DNA of 64,000 nucleotides from Nonomuraea wenchangensis (GTDB lineage: Bacteria; Actinomycetota; Actinomycetes; Streptosporangiales; Streptosporangiaceae), in NCBI RefSeq assembly GCF_900111685.1, contig NZ_FOHX01000015.1, positions 62,001 to 126,000 on the forward strand, written 5' to 3'. Position 1 is the first letter of the stretch. Every line of letters starts with the position of its first letter. Shown one piece after another: positions 17,305 to 26,627 of the stretch. Under the pieces are notes generated by a model, which was not told where the DNA came from, did no database searches, and saw nothing but the letters and a program-made list of their open reading frames with translations. The position numbers were made by a program, and so were the translations under genes.

Positions 17305-19257
17305 CTAACGGAGTGGGATCCACGCTTGTGAGTCGAGGCTCGCCGCGTCGTTGACCTGCAGCCCTTCCTGCGACAGCGTCCAGACCGAGGACCCGATGAC
17401 GATCGAGCGTTGGATACCGGGCTGGTATGGCTGGTCGCTGCCCTGTTGCCGCTGCGCCGGATGCCTGATCATGCCGAGCTTCGACACCCCGGAGTCGTCG
17501 ATCCGCAGCACCAGCGCGCCCGACCCGTCCTGCTGGTAGAGGGGGATCACCGACAGGCCCGTCTTCGGCCAGTACAGGAACGCGTGCGGGTCCCACTCGG
17601 CCTCCGAGCCGGACTCCTTCTGGAAGAACCGCGACAGCACGCGCGGTGCGGCCGGGTCGCTGACGTCGAACAGCGAGATCTGCGTGCCCAGCGTGCGGCC
17701 CTTGTCGCTGGCCTCCTGGCCGATCCCGATCAGCCGCCCCTCGGCGCCCGGATGCAGGTACGCCGAATAGCCGGTGATCTTCAGCTCCCCCGTCACCCTC
17801 GGCCGCGCCGGATCGCGCAGGTCCAGCGTGTAGAGCGGGTCCACCTGGCGGAAGGTGACGCAGTAGCCGACCGGGCCGATGAAGCGCACCGAGTAGATGC
17901 GCTCGCCCTCGCCGAGACCGCCGACCTCACCGGTCTTCGCCAGCGTGCGGGCGTCGAGCACGTGGACGGTGCTGGAGCTCTCGCGGCCGTCGGCGGAGAC
18001 GATCGTGGTGGCGGCCCGCAGGTGGCCGTCGTACTCCGACAGCGAGTACTGGTTCAGCAGGCGGCCCGCGACCTTGCCCGAGGCCACGTACGCGGGCGGG
18101 CCGGGCGAGCCGACGTCGAAGCGGTGGATCTCGGTCTCCTCCGGCGGCGCCGTCGGGGTCGGGCTCGGCTCCGTGGGTGTCGGCTCCACGGCCGGGGCCT
18201 CGCCGGTGGCCGGGGTCTCCTCGACGGGCAGCTGCGGCAGCGGGAACCACCAGCGCGGGTTGCTGGCGACGTACAGGCTGGTGCCGGTGCCGTAGACGAT
18301 GTCGCCGTCGGCGGCCAGCGCGATCGGGTCGGTGCCGGCGGCGGTGAGGCCCTGCGCCAGGTCGAGGGTGTGGACGGTCAGCAGCGACGTCCCCGTGTAG
18401 TCGGCCGGGTGGCTGATCCGCTCGCACGGCACTGAGCTGTCGGTGACCTTGCCCGCGGCGTCGGTGATCTGGAGCTTCGGCAGCCAGGCGTCGAGCGGCG
18501 CGCGGCGGACCGTCTCCTGGTTGCGCTTGAGCTGCTCGGCCTCCGTCGTGTTCTCGGCCTGCGGGAACTCGATCTGCGGCTGGCTGCGGGTGACGATGCG
18601 GACGGTCGAGCCGACCATGCGGGCGTCCACGTACGTGCCCGACGGCTTGACCGTGCCGATGACCTTCGGCCGGCCGCCCGCCAGGTCCACGAGCACGTAC
18701 CGGGTGTCGCCCATCGGGACCATGCGGGTGCTCTTGACCATGATGTCGCCGTAGCCGCGGAACAGCACCAGCGCCCGGTCCCCGGCCATCAGCAGGTCGG
18801 CGGGGGCGTAGTAGTGCTGGTCGCCCTCGGTCAGCTTGAGCGAGCCCGTCACCTTGCGGGTGGCGGTGTCGATGATCCGCAGGGTGCCGTTCGTGACGGT
18901 CACGACCCGGTCGCCGTCGGTCTTGACCAGGTCGGGCTCGTCCACACCGGCCTCGTGCACGTTCGTGGTGGAGTGCTCGGGCGTGCTCTGCTTCGCCGTG
19001 GCCGCCGTGTCCGAGCGCTCCATCATCATGGGCATGACGCCGCCCAGCCCCCAGGGGGACACGTTCGCGGCCGCGTGCTCGCGCAGGCCCGCCAGCAGGT
19101 CGTCGCAGCCGCTGTAGGACACCAGGCGGATCGCGCCCAGCGACGACGGCTTCTGGCGAGCGGGCGGCTCTTCCGCGGACTTCCCCGCGGAAGAGGTGCA
19201 GGCCGCCACCGCCGCCAGCGCGGCGACGGTCGCGACCGTACGGATCAACGTTCTCAT
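17305..19257 (-). CDS. Secreted beta-propeller lipoprotein (Beta_propel family)
   Basis: A 650-residue exported lipoprotein. The signal peptide ends in a lipobox, AVAAC, making Cys20 the lipidated residue. The C-terminal two thirds belong to the Beta_propel family distantly related to WD40 repeats, with successive segments such as DEPDLVKTDGDRVVTVTNG, RALVLFRGYGD, ERIYSVRFIGPVGYCVTFRQVDPLYTLDL and WDPHAFLYWPKTGLSVIPL. A Pro/Thr/Glu-rich insert of about 45 residues (around 325–375) interrupts the propeller. Function in the family is unknown; a scaffold or ligand-binding role at the outer face of the membrane is likely. The start at MRTLIR has only a weak GATAGGG upstream. It sits 31 bases downstream of the Ser/Thr kinase gene on the same strand, so the two are probably co-transcribed. 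Confidence 0.9.
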   Translation of the reverse strand: MRTLIRTVATVAALAAVAACTSSAGKSAEEPPARQKPSSLGAIRLVSYSGCDDLLAGLREHAAANVSPWGLGGVMPMMMERSDTAATAKQSTPEHSTTNVHEAGVDEPDLVKTDGDRVVTVTNGTLRIIDTATRKVTGSLKLTEGDQHYYAPADLLMAGDRALVLFRGYGDIMVKSTRMVPMGDTRYVLVDLAGGRPKVIGTVKPSGTYVDARMVGSTVRIVTRSQPQIEFPQAENTTEAEQLKRNQETVRRAPLDAWLPKLQITDAAGKVTDSSVPCERISHPADYTGTSLLTVHTLDLAQGLTAAGTDPIALAADGDIVYGTGTSLYVASNPRWWFPLPQLPVEETPATGEAPAVEPTPTEPSPTPTAPPEETEIHRFDVGSPGPPAYVASGKVAGRLLNQYSLSEYDGHLRAATTIVSADGRESSSTVHVLDARTLAKTGEVGGLGEGERIYSVRFIGPVGYCVTFRQVDPLYTLDLRDPARPRVTGELKITGYSAYLHPGAEGRLIGIGQEASDKGRTLGTQISLFDVSDPAAPRVLSRFFQKESGSEAEWDPHAFLYWPKTGLSVIPLYQQDGSGALVLRIDDSGVSKLGMIRHPAQRQQGSDQPYQPGIQRSIVIGSSVWTLSQEGLQVNDAASLDSQAWIPLR

Positions 19258-19288
19258 GCCCCTATCACGGCTCGCGGGGGCGGGCGGT

Positions 19289-21538
19289 TCAGGAGCGGTG
19301 CTGCGGATTGACGGTGAACGCCGGGCTGAAGTCGAGGTCGTCGGGCACGTCGAGCAGCCTGCGCACCAGCTTTCCTGTGAAGTCGACCACCTGGATCTCG
19401 TCGACGTCGTTGTTGTCCTGCTCCCAGCAGTAGAGGTGGCTCTCGTCGTAGAAGCCGAGCACCTTGTCGCAGTCGGAGCCGAACTTGTGCACGCGCTCAC
19501 CGGTCGCGGTGTCCCAGACGCAGTGGTCGCCGTCGCCGCCGTTGGGGCAGTTGGTGACGAAAGTCTTGCCGGAGGGCGAGAAGACGCTCTGCGTGCCGGC
19601 CGACAGCGTGCCGATGCCGGGCAGCGAGCGGGTCGCCTTGCCCCGGGTGTCGAAGAAGCGCAGGCCGCGGTTCTTCTCGTCGCCGTAGACGTTGATCGCG
19701 CCCTCGTCCTCGGCGTCGAAGCCGAAGGCGGTGTCGCGGACGGCGGTGTCGCTCACGTTGACCACGTCGGCCTTCTTGGCGGTCACGTCCACGAGGACGA
19801 AGCCGAGATAGACCCACTTGTCCGCGCCGGTCTTGCGCTCGATGTTGAGCAGGATCTTGGTGCCGTCCTTCGACCAGTCCCGGATGCTGCTGATCAGCGG
19901 CGACTTGACCGTCTTGATCGTCGAGCGCTCGCCGGTCGTGCGGTCGGTGACCACGACGAAGTCGTGGTTGTCGGAGCTGTAGTCGCGGCCCCGGGTGGCG
20001 AGGTAGCGGCCGTCGGGGGAGACCCTGGACTCCCAGTTGCCGGCGTACTTGGTGAACGACGTGCCCTGCAGCGAGTCGCGCGCGTAGTCGGTCCAGTCCT
20101 CCTTCTTCTTGTCGTAGACCTCGTAGGAGGTCAGGAGGACGGCGTCGGAGGGGGTCTCGTAGAGGTGGATGGCGCCGCCGGCGAGCGTCCTGCGCCGGCC
20201 CTCGCGCGGGACGCCGGTCTCGGGGGACGGCGACGGGGACGTGCTCTCCCGGGTGCTGGTGCTCTCGGAGGGGGGTCCGGACGCGACGACCTTGGCGCCG
20301 TTGTTCGACTTGTCCAGGCTGACGATCACGATGACGCCCGCGAGCAGCAGTAACGCCACGCCGGCGGTGATGCCGGCGATCAGCGGGCCGCGGCTCTTGG
20401 GGCGGGGCGGCTGCTGGCCGTACATGCTGGGGTAGGTCGGCTGGCCGTACGGCGGGGCCGGCGGCTGCCATGGCTGGGACATGGGCGGCGGGACGTGGCT
20501 CCCGTGGGCGACCGGGAGCGGACCCGACTGCGGGTACGGCACCGGCCCCGACGCCGGACCGCCCGGGTGCGGGCCGGAGTGCGGGCCTGACATCGGCCCG
20601 CTGGGCTGGGGGCCCGAGGGCCGGCCGGGTGGCGGGTAGGCGGCAGAAGGGCCGTGCGGGGCCGGCGGGCCGGCCGGGCTCTGGGGCGCGGCCTCGGCGG
20701 CGGCCTGGGCGAGGATGCCCGAGCCGGCCGCCGGATGCTGGAGCAGCCGCATGATCACCTGCTCGGCGGTGGGCCGCTGGGCGGGGTCCTTGTTGAGGCA
20801 GTCGGTGACCACGTCGAGCAGCTGGCCCTCCAGCACGCCGAGGTCGGGCTGCTGGTTGAGCACGCGGTTGATCACGGCGGGCATGGTGTCGCTGCCGAAC
20901 GGCGCCCGCCCCGACGCCGCGTAGACCATCGCGCTGCCCCAGGCGAACATGTCGGCCGCCGGCCCCACGGTGTGCCCCATGATCTGCTCGGGCGGCATGT
21001 AGGACGGCGTGCCCACGACCATGCTGCTGATCGTCGAGGTGGCGTCGAGCGCGCGGGCGATGCCGAAGTCGATGACCCGCGGCCCGTCGGCGCCGATGAT
21101 CACGTTGGCCGGCTTGAAGTCGCGGTGCACGATGCCGGCCTGGTGGATGGCGGCCAGGGCGGTGGCCGTGCCGATGGCCAGCCGGTGCAGCACCGATCCG
21201 GTGCGCGGCCCCTCCTCCTGCACGACGCGGTGCAGTGAGGGGCCCTCGATGTACTCGCTGACGATGTAGGGGCGGTCCTGCTCCACGCCGGTGCCGAGGA
21301 CGGCGGCCGTGCAGAACGGCGCCACCTGCTGGGCCACCTGCACCTCGCGCAGGAACCGCTCCACGCTGACGGCGTCGCCGGCCTGGTCGGGGCGCAGCCA
21401 TTTGACGGCCACGAGCGTGCCCGACTGGTCCTTGGCGAGGTAGACGACGCCTTGACCGCCCTCGCCGAGCCGGCCTAGGAGTTCCAGGCCCGCCAGCCGC
21501 TGCGGATCTCCTGGGCGTAGCGGAGCGAAGGATGCCAT
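19289..21538 (-). CDS. Membrane-anchored Ser/Thr protein kinase with C-terminal extracellular beta-propeller-like domain
   Basis: A 749-residue Hanks-type kinase. The kinase domain covers about 17–270, with glycine loop GEGGQGVVY, Lys46 (VAVKW), Asp140 in HRDFKPAN, DFG at 157–159 and the activation segment GTPSYMPPEQ. A Pro/Gly-rich juxtamembrane linker (about 280–375) leads to one transmembrane helix near 383–408. An extracellular domain of about 340 residues contains repeats like YLATRGRDYSSDNHDFVVV and TFVTNCPNGGDGDHCVWD, which look like propeller blades. Such kinases sense an outside signal and phosphorylate cytoplasmic targets. The ATG has no clear ribosome binding site and may be close to the transcription start. 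The lipoprotein gene that follows is a plausible partner. Confidence 0.93.
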   Translation of the reverse strand: MASFAPLRPGDPQRLAGLELLGRLGEGGQGVVYLAKDQSGTLVAVKWLRPDQAGDAVSVERFLREVQVAQQVAPFCTAAVLGTGVEQDRPYIVSEYIEGPSLHRVVQEEGPRTGSVLHRLAIGTATALAAIHQAGIVHRDFKPANVIIGADGPRVIDFGIARALDATSTISSMVVGTPSYMPPEQIMGHTVGPAADMFAWGSAMVYAASGRAPFGSDTMPAVINRVLNQQPDLGVLEGQLLDVVTDCLNKDPAQRPTAEQVIMRLLQHPAAGSGILAQAAAEAAPQSPAGPPAPHGPSAAYPPPGRPSGPQPSGPMSGPHSGPHPGGPASGPVPYPQSGPLPVAHGSHVPPPMSQPWQPPAPPYGQPTYPSMYGQQPPRPKSRGPLIAGITAGVALLLLAGVIVIVSLDKSNNGAKVVASGPPSESTSTRESTSPSPSPETGVPREGRRRTLAGGAIHLYETPSDAVLLTSYEVYDKKKEDWTDYARDSLQGTSFTKYAGNWESRVSPDGRYLATRGRDYSSDNHDFVVVTDRTTGERSTIKTVKSPLISSIRDWSKDGTKILLNIERKTGADKWVYLGFVLVDVTAKKADVVNVSDTAVRDTAFGFDAEDEGAINVYGDEKNRGLRFFDTRGKATRSLPGIGTLSAGTQSVFSPSGKTFVTNCPNGGDGDHCVWDTATGERVHKFGSDCDKVLGFYDESHLYCWEQDNNDVDEIQVVDFTGKLVRRLLDVPDDLDFSPAFTVNPQHRS

Positions 21539-21599
21539 GTAGGGATTGTTGCGCTACCACGCGGATCCGCAAAAACTACCGGTGAGTAGGCAAGCGGAA

Positions 21600-21605
21600 T
21601 ATCCT
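21600..21605 (+). promoter_or_regulatory. Candidate -10 giving a leaderless semialdehyde dehydrogenase mRNA
   Basis: TATCCT ends 6 bases before the ATG at 21612, so transcription would start at or next to the A of the start codon. No ribosome binding site is present, consistent with leaderless translation, which is common in actinobacteria. Confidence 0.4.
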
Positions 21606-21611
21606 TCTGCC

Positions 21612-23117
21612 ATGCGTGCCACCGCCCCCGGCAGGACCCAGGACATCATCTCGCCCTTCACCGGCGAGACCATCGCCGAGCTCGCCCTCAGCGACGTCGA
21701 GGACGTACGGGCGGCCTACCGGCGGGCGCGCTCCGCCCAGGCCGCGTGGGCCGCGCGACCGGCCGCCGCGCGGGCGGAGCCGTTCCTGCGCCTGCACGAC
21801 GCGATACTCGACCGCCGCGACGAGATCCTCGACCTCGTCCAGGACGAGACCGGCAAGGCCCGCAAGCACGCCATGGAGGAGGTGCTCGACGTCGCGGGCT
21901 GCAGCCTCTACTACGCCCGCCGGGCGCCCCGCCTGCTCGCCCCGGCCCGCCGCCAGGGCATCTTCCCGCTCGCCACCCGGGTCACCGAGCTGCGCGAGCC
22001 CAAGGGCGTGGTCGCGGTGATCTCCCCGTGGAACTACCCGCTGTCGCTCGGCGTCACCGACATCGTCCCCGCGCTGCTGGCCGGGAACGCCGTCGTCCAC
22101 AAACCGGACACGCAGACCGCCCGGTCCACGCTGTGGACCATCGACCTGCTCGCCGAGCTGGGCATGCCGCGCGAGATCTGGCAGGTCGTGCTGGGCGAGC
22201 CGGCCGACATCGGCGACGCGCTGCTGGACCACGCCGACTACGTGGCGTTCACCGGCTCCACGCGCGGCGGCAGGAAGATCGCCGAGGAGGCGGCCAAGCG
22301 GCTCATCGGCTGCTCGCTGGAGCTCGGCGGCAAGAACCCGATGCTGGTGCTCGACGACGCCGACCTGGACGTGGCGGTGCAGGGCGCGCTGCGCGCCTGC
22401 TTCACCAGCGCGGGCCAGCTCTGCCTGTCGACCGAGCGCCTGTACGTGCACGAGTCCGTCTTCGAGGAGTTCGCCCGCCGCTTCGTCAGGCAGGTCGGCA
22501 ACCTCAAGCTGGGCGCGGGTCACGACTGGTCGGTCCAGATGGGCTCCCTGTCCTCGCGGCGGCAGCTCGACGCGGTCGCCGCGCACGTGGACGACGCCCT
22601 CGCCAAAGGCGCGCGGCTGCTGGCCGGCGGCCGGGCCAGGCCCGACCTCGGCCCGCTGTTCTACGAGCCCACCGTGCTCGCAGGCGTCACCGAGGACATG
22701 GAGCTGTGCAGGAACGAGACGTTCGGCCCGGTCGTGGCGCTCTACCCGTTCGGGACCGACGACGAGGCGGTGGAACTCGCCAACGACACGGTCTACGGGC
22801 TCAACGCCTCCGTCTGGACCACGGATGTGGCGCGCGGACGCCGGCTCGCCGCCCGGATCAAGGCCGGCACGGTCAACATCAACGAGGGGTACGGCTCCGC
22901 GTACGCCTCCTACGACGCCCCCATGGGCGGCATGAAGTCCTCCGGCCTCGGCCGCCGCCACGGCGCTGAGGGCCTGCTGCGCTACACCGAGCCGAAGACG
23001 GTGGCCGCGCAAGCGGGCTGGCTGGGCTTCGAGCCGCCGTTCGACCTGACGGCCGAGGCGTGGGCCGGGGTCCTGGCCGGCACGCTCAAGGCGATGCGGA
23101 GGCTCGGCGTCCGATGA
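21612..23117 (+). CDS. gabD2: Succinate-semialdehyde dehydrogenase (GabD2 type)
   Basis: An NAD(P)+-dependent aldehyde dehydrogenase of 501 residues, most similar in memory to mycobacterial GabD2. ISPWNYPLSL is the nucleotide-fold signature, the catalytic Glu lies near residue 237 (LELGGKNP) and the nucleophile is Cys271 (SAGQLCLSTERL). Late ALDH segments (ETFGPVVALYPF, YASYDAPMGGMKSSGLGRR) are intact. It would oxidise succinic semialdehyde or a related aldehyde in the cytoplasm. The gene probably has a leaderless mRNA. Its stop overlaps the start of the GMC oxidoreductase gene (ATGA), which suggests an oxidase/dehydrogenase pair acting on an alcohol and then the resulting aldehyde. Because of that pairing the true substrate may not be succinic semialdehyde. 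Confidence 0.88.
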   Translation: MRATAPGRTQDIISPFTGETIAELALSDVEDVRAAYRRARSAQAAWAARPAAARAEPFLRLHDAILDRRDEILDLVQDETGKARKHAMEEVLDVAGCSLYYARRAPRLLAPARRQGIFPLATRVTELREPKGVVAVISPWNYPLSLGVTDIVPALLAGNAVVHKPDTQTARSTLWTIDLLAELGMPREIWQVVLGEPADIGDALLDHADYVAFTGSTRGGRKIAEEAAKRLIGCSLELGGKNPMLVLDDADLDVAVQGALRACFTSAGQLCLSTERLYVHESVFEEFARRFVRQVGNLKLGAGHDWSVQMGSLSSRRQLDAVAAHVDDALAKGARLLAGGRARPDLGPLFYEPTVLAGVTEDMELCRNETFGPVVALYPFGTDDEAVELANDTVYGLNASVWTTDVARGRRLAARIKAGTVNINEGYGSAYASYDAPMGGMKSSGLGRRHGAEGLLRYTEPKTVAAQAGWLGFEPPFDLTAEAWAGVLAGTLKAMRRLGVR

Positions 23118-24763
23118 GCTTCGACGTCCTCGTCATCGGCTCGGGGTTCGGCGGCAGCGTCGCGGCGCTGCGCCTGGCCGAGAAGGGCTACCGGGTCGGG
23201 GTGCTGGAGGCGGGCCGCCGCTTCGACGCGACCACCCTGCCCGTCACCTCCTGGCGGATCCGCGACTTCCTCTGGGCGCCGTGGCTGGGGCTCAAGGGCA
23301 TCCAGCGCATCCACCTGCTGCGTGGCGAGCGGGGCAGCAAGGTGATGGTGCTGGCGGGTGCGGGGGTCGGCGGCGGGTCCCTGGTGTACGCCAACACGCT
23401 GTACGAGCCGCTCGCCCCGTTCTTCGACGACCCGCAGTGGGCGGGCATCACCGACTGGCGGGCCGAGCTCGCCCCCCACTACGACCAGGCCAAGCGCATG
23501 CTCGGCGTGGTGCCCAACCCCACCTTCACCCCCGCCGACGAGCTCATGACCAGGGTCGCCGCGAAGATGGGCGTGGCCGACACCTTCCGCCTTGCCCCGG
23601 TCGGCGTCTACTTCGGGCCGGACGGCGTGGACCCCTACTTCGGCGGGGCGGGGCCGGAGCGGCGCGGCTGCGTCGAGTGCGGCGCGTGCATGACAGGCTG
23701 CCGCTTCGGCGCCAAGAACATGCTGACCGAGAACTACCTCCATCTCGCCGAGCGGGCCGGGGCCAGGATCTACGCGGAGTGCACGGTCACCTCGGTGCGG
23801 CCCCTGCCGTCCGGCGGCTACCAGGTGTCCGCGCACCGGACGGGCTCGCCGCTGCGCCGCCGTACGTTCACGGCCCGGCAGGTGGTCTTCGCGGCGGGCA
23901 CGTACGGCACCCAGCGCCTGCTCCACAAGCTGCGCGGCGAGGGCGTGCTGCCGCGGCTGTCGTCCAGGCTGGGGGCGTTGACCCGGACCAACTCCGAGGC
24001 GCTGCTCGGCGTCGAGCGCCTGGGGAGCGGCGGCGAGAAGCTCAACGGCGGCGTGGCGATCACCTCCTCCATCCACCCCGACGCCGAGACCCACATCGAG
24101 CCCGTGCGCTACGGCGACGGCTCCAACGCCATGGGCCTGCTCCGCACCCTGCTCGTGGACGGCGGCCAGAACCGCCTGCGCGCCTTCGCCCGCGAGGTGA
24201 CCAGGCAGCCGCTGCGCGCGCTGCGCCTGCTCGACCTGCGGCGCTGGTCGGAGCGGACCGTCATCGCCCTGGTCATGCAGGCCAAGGACAACTCGATCAC
24301 CGTGCGCCGGAGCCGGTTCGGGCTGCGCTCCTCGCTGGGGCACGGCGAGCCCAACCCGACCTGGATCCCGGCCGGGCACGAGGCCGTGCGGCACGCCGCC
24401 GCCGAGATCGGCGGCATGCCCGGAGGGACGTGGCTCGACCTGTTCGACGTCCCGACCACGGCCCACTTCCTCGGCGGCTGCGCGATCGGCGACTCGCCAG
24501 GCGCGGGGGTCATCGACCCCTACCACCGCGTGTACGGCCACGAGGGGCTGCACGTCGTGGACGGCTCGGCGGTCTCGGCCAACCTGGGCGTGAACCCGTC
24601 GCTCACCATCACCGCCCAGGCCGAGCGCGCCCTGTCGTTCTGGCCCAACGCGGGGGAGCCCGATCCGCGTCCGCCGCTCGGCTCGGCGTACGCGCGGCTC
24701 GCCCCGGTCCGGCCCCGCCACCCGGCGGTCCCGAAGGGCGCCCCCGCCGCCCTCCCCGAGTAG
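23114..24763 (+). CDS. GMC family FAD oxidoreductase (ChoD-like)
   Basis: A 549-residue flavoprotein. The FAD-binding motif VIGSGFGGSVAAL is at residues 6–18, GAGVGGGSLVYANTL follows, and the C-terminal HFLGGCAIGDSPGAGVIDPYHRVYG plus NPSLTITAQAERAL are GMC-type. A Cys-rich segment near residues 186–200 (GCVECGACMTGC) is typical of the cholesterol oxidase ChoD branch. ChoD (Rv3409c) lies next to guaB3 in mycobacteria, so the genomic neighbourhood is conserved in a looser form. The substrate is not established; sterols and other alcohols are possible. Translation is coupled to the preceding aldehyde dehydrogenase by an ATGA overlap. Confidence 0.88.
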   Translation: MSFDVLVIGSGFGGSVAALRLAEKGYRVGVLEAGRRFDATTLPVTSWRIRDFLWAPWLGLKGIQRIHLLRGERGSKVMVLAGAGVGGGSLVYANTLYEPLAPFFDDPQWAGITDWRAELAPHYDQAKRMLGVVPNPTFTPADELMTRVAAKMGVADTFRLAPVGVYFGPDGVDPYFGGAGPERRGCVECGACMTGCRFGAKNMLTENYLHLAERAGARIYAECTVTSVRPLPSGGYQVSAHRTGSPLRRRTFTARQVVFAAGTYGTQRLLHKLRGEGVLPRLSSRLGALTRTNSEALLGVERLGSGGEKLNGGVAITSSIHPDAETHIEPVRYGDGSNAMGLLRTLLVDGGQNRLRAFAREVTRQPLRALRLLDLRRWSERTVIALVMQAKDNSITVRRSRFGLRSSLGHGEPNPTWIPAGHEAVRHAAAEIGGMPGGTWLDLFDVPTTAHFLGGCAIGDSPGAGVIDPYHRVYGHEGLHVVDGSAVSANLGVNPSLTITAQAERALSFWPNAGEPDPRPPLGSAYARLAPVRPRHPAVPKGAPAALPE

Positions 24764-24816
24764 GCCCCTGGCGAACGCGCGGGCTCCGGCGGGCCCGAGG
24801 ATGGCAGGGTGAGGGG

Positions 24817-25815
24817 GTGACCTGGACCACGTCCGCGCTCGCGCTCCTCGGGCCCGAGCCGCCGACCCCGCTGATCGAGCTCCCGGTCGCCGCGCCGGGC
24901 GTCCGGCTCCTGCTCAAGGACGAGTCGCGGCAGCCCACCGGCAGCCTCAGGCACCGCCACGCGCGGGCCCTGTTCCAGCGGGCGATCGCCGAGGGCCTGG
25001 TCTCCGAGGGCACGACCGTGGTGGAGGCCACCGGGGGCAACGCCGCCGTCGCGCAGGCGTGGTTCGCGCGGCGGCTCGGCCTGCCCTACGTCGTGGTGAT
25101 GCCCGGCGAGCGCACCGAGGCCCGCGCGCGGCCGGTGGAGGCGCTGGGCGGCGAGTGCCGCTTCGTGACCCCGCCGCTCGCCATCTACGACGCCGCCCGC
25201 GCGCTCGGCGGCCACTTCCTCGACCAGTTCGGCCGCGCGGCGCCGCACGACCTCGCCGACGAGCTGTTCGGCCAGGTCCGGCCCGACTGGGTGGTGACGG
25301 GCGCGGGCACCGGCGCGACCTCGGCCGGTCTCGGCGCGCGGGCCCGCGAGCTCGGCCTGCCCTGCCGCGTCGCGGTCGCCGACCCCGACAACTCCGCCTA
25401 CTTCCCCGGCTGGACCCTCGACGCCTCCGACTACGGCACGGGCATGCCGTCGCGGATCGAGGGCATCGGCCGCCCCCGTGTCGAGCCCGGCTTCCGTTTC
25501 GACCTCGTCGACCTGGTCGTGCCCGTGCCCGACGCGGCGAGCGTCGCTTCGGCCCGCCGCCTGCGCGAGGTCACCGGCCTGCCGGTCGGCCCCTCCTCGG
25601 GCACCGCCCTCTGGGCGGCGCTGGAGCTGGTCGAACGCCTGCGCGCCCGGGGCGAGGGCGGCACGGTCGTGTCGCTGATCGGCGATGCCGCCGAGCGCCA
25701 CCTGGCGACCTGCCATGACGACGCGTGGGCGGCGGCGAAGGGCCTCGACGTGGCGCCGCACCTGGGCACGCTCCGCGACCGCGTTCACGGGCCCGTCAGC
25801 TCAGCGGGTGGCTGA
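24817..25815 (+). CDS. PLP-fold (cysteine synthase-like) protein with the catalytic lysine replaced by arginine
   Basis: A 332-residue fold-type II protein resembling the cysteine synthase/threonine dehydratase superfamily. The cofactor-phosphate loop GAGTGATSAG, the substrate loop EATGGNAAVAQAWFARRLG and the late PVGPSSGTALWAALELVERL are present. The Schiff-base lysine expected in PTGSLKHRLA is Arg45 here (PTGSLRHRHA, codon AGG), which should prevent normal internal aldimine formation. The protein may be a pseudoenzyme, a binding protein, or use another residue. The GTG start is chosen for position; the purine-rich GAGGGG directly before it is close. The 3' end overlaps the convergent GNAT gene by 20 bases. 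The reading frame is intact with normal codon use, so this is not recent decay. Confidence 0.82.
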   Translation: MTWTTSALALLGPEPPTPLIELPVAAPGVRLLLKDESRQPTGSLRHRHARALFQRAIAEGLVSEGTTVVEATGGNAAVAQAWFARRLGLPYVVVMPGERTEARARPVEALGGECRFVTPPLAIYDAARALGGHFLDQFGRAAPHDLADELFGQVRPDWVVTGAGTGATSAGLGARARELGLPCRVAVADPDNSAYFPGWTLDASDYGTGMPSRIEGIGRPRVEPGFRFDLVDLVVPVPDAASVASARRLREVTGLPVGPSSGTALWAALELVERLRARGEGGTVVSLIGDAAERHLATCHDDAWAAAKGLDVAPHLGTLRDRVHGPVSSAGG

Positions 25816-26548
25816 CCCAGACGTTCGGCTCCACGTAGACCGCGTGGTCGTGCTCGGCGCGGCAGAGCACCGGGGTCAGCGCGCCCGGCACCTCGACCTC
25901 GCCCGAGCGGTCGAAGGGCAGGCCGGTCCACGTCCGCCACTCGGCGAGCGTGCCCGCCACCACCATCGACCGCGGGGCCACCTTCACGATCTTCCCACCC
26001 GCCCGCACGTGCACCCGCAGCCACGGGTCGTACGGCAGGCCGTCCTCGCGGGTGCGCCAGGCGTACTCCGCCATGGGGGTCCTGGGCTCCAGGTGCTTGT
26101 GGTTGGGGCGGACGGGGGCGACCAGCTCGGCGAAGCCGAGGGCGGCGGCGCGCTCGCGCATCGCCCGGAGCATGACGCCCGACAGCCCCCCGCCCTGCCG
26201 GTCCTTGCGTACGCTGATCTCCAGCGCGGAGACGCCGTTCGGGCGCTGTCCCCGCTCGCGGGCCAGCCAGCCGCGCCGGATCACGCCGTCCCAGCCGTCG
26301 TCGGGCAGCTCGGCGGCCTCCGACCGATAGGGCATCATGCAGGCCCGCGCCACCGGCCGCCCCGGGTCGGCGTCGTCATCGGCCACCAGCACGTACTCCG
26401 CGTACGTGGTGTCGGTGAAGGGGTAGAACAGGTCGGCGAGCGGGTCGTTGAGCGCGAACTCCGGCCAGGTGTGGTCCATCTCCCACAGCGTCGCGGCGAA
26501 CTCCGGCCGCTCGGCGAGAGTGGTGATCGTCAGGGCCATGCTGATCAT
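25796..26548 (-). CDS. GNAT family N-acetyltransferase
   Basis: A 250-residue protein with one GNAT fold. The acetyl-CoA pyrophosphate loop appears as RKDRQGGGLSGVMLRAMRE (about 114–132), preceded by the beta-strand NGVSALEISV. The C-terminal 80 residues extend beyond a minimal GNAT domain and contain a beta-rich segment. The substrate is unknown. The ATG is chosen because AGGGGGA lies 8 bases upstream, in preference to an in-frame start 24 bases earlier. It is divergent from the DUF885 gene and convergent with the PLP-fold gene. Confidence 0.82.
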   Translation of the reverse strand: MISMALTITTLAERPEFAATLWEMDHTWPEFALNDPLADLFYPFTDTTYAEYVLVADDDADPGRPVARACMMPYRSEAAELPDDGWDGVIRRGWLARERGQRPNGVSALEISVRKDRQGGGLSGVMLRAMRERAAALGFAELVAPVRPNHKHLEPRTPMAEYAWRTREDGLPYDPWLRVHVRAGGKIVKVAPRSMVVAGTLAEWRTWTGLPFDRSGEVEVPGALTPVLCRAEHDHAVYVEPNVWVSHPLS

Positions 26549-26588
26549 TGTCACATCCCCCTTCACCGGCAAGCGCCCGGTTTTTCAC

Positions 26589-26599
26589 CCCTTAAAGGG
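26589..26599. promoter_or_regulatory. Palindrome in the GNAT/DUF885 divergent promoter
   Basis: CCCTTAAAGGG is a perfect 11-base palindrome in the only AT-rich part of the 79-base divergent intergenic region, which makes it a candidate operator. TACCGT at 26616–26621 could be a -10 for a leaderless DUF885 mRNA. Confidence 0.35.
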
Positions 26600-26627
26600 A
26601 TTTATCGCCGTGCGCTACCGTCGGCCC

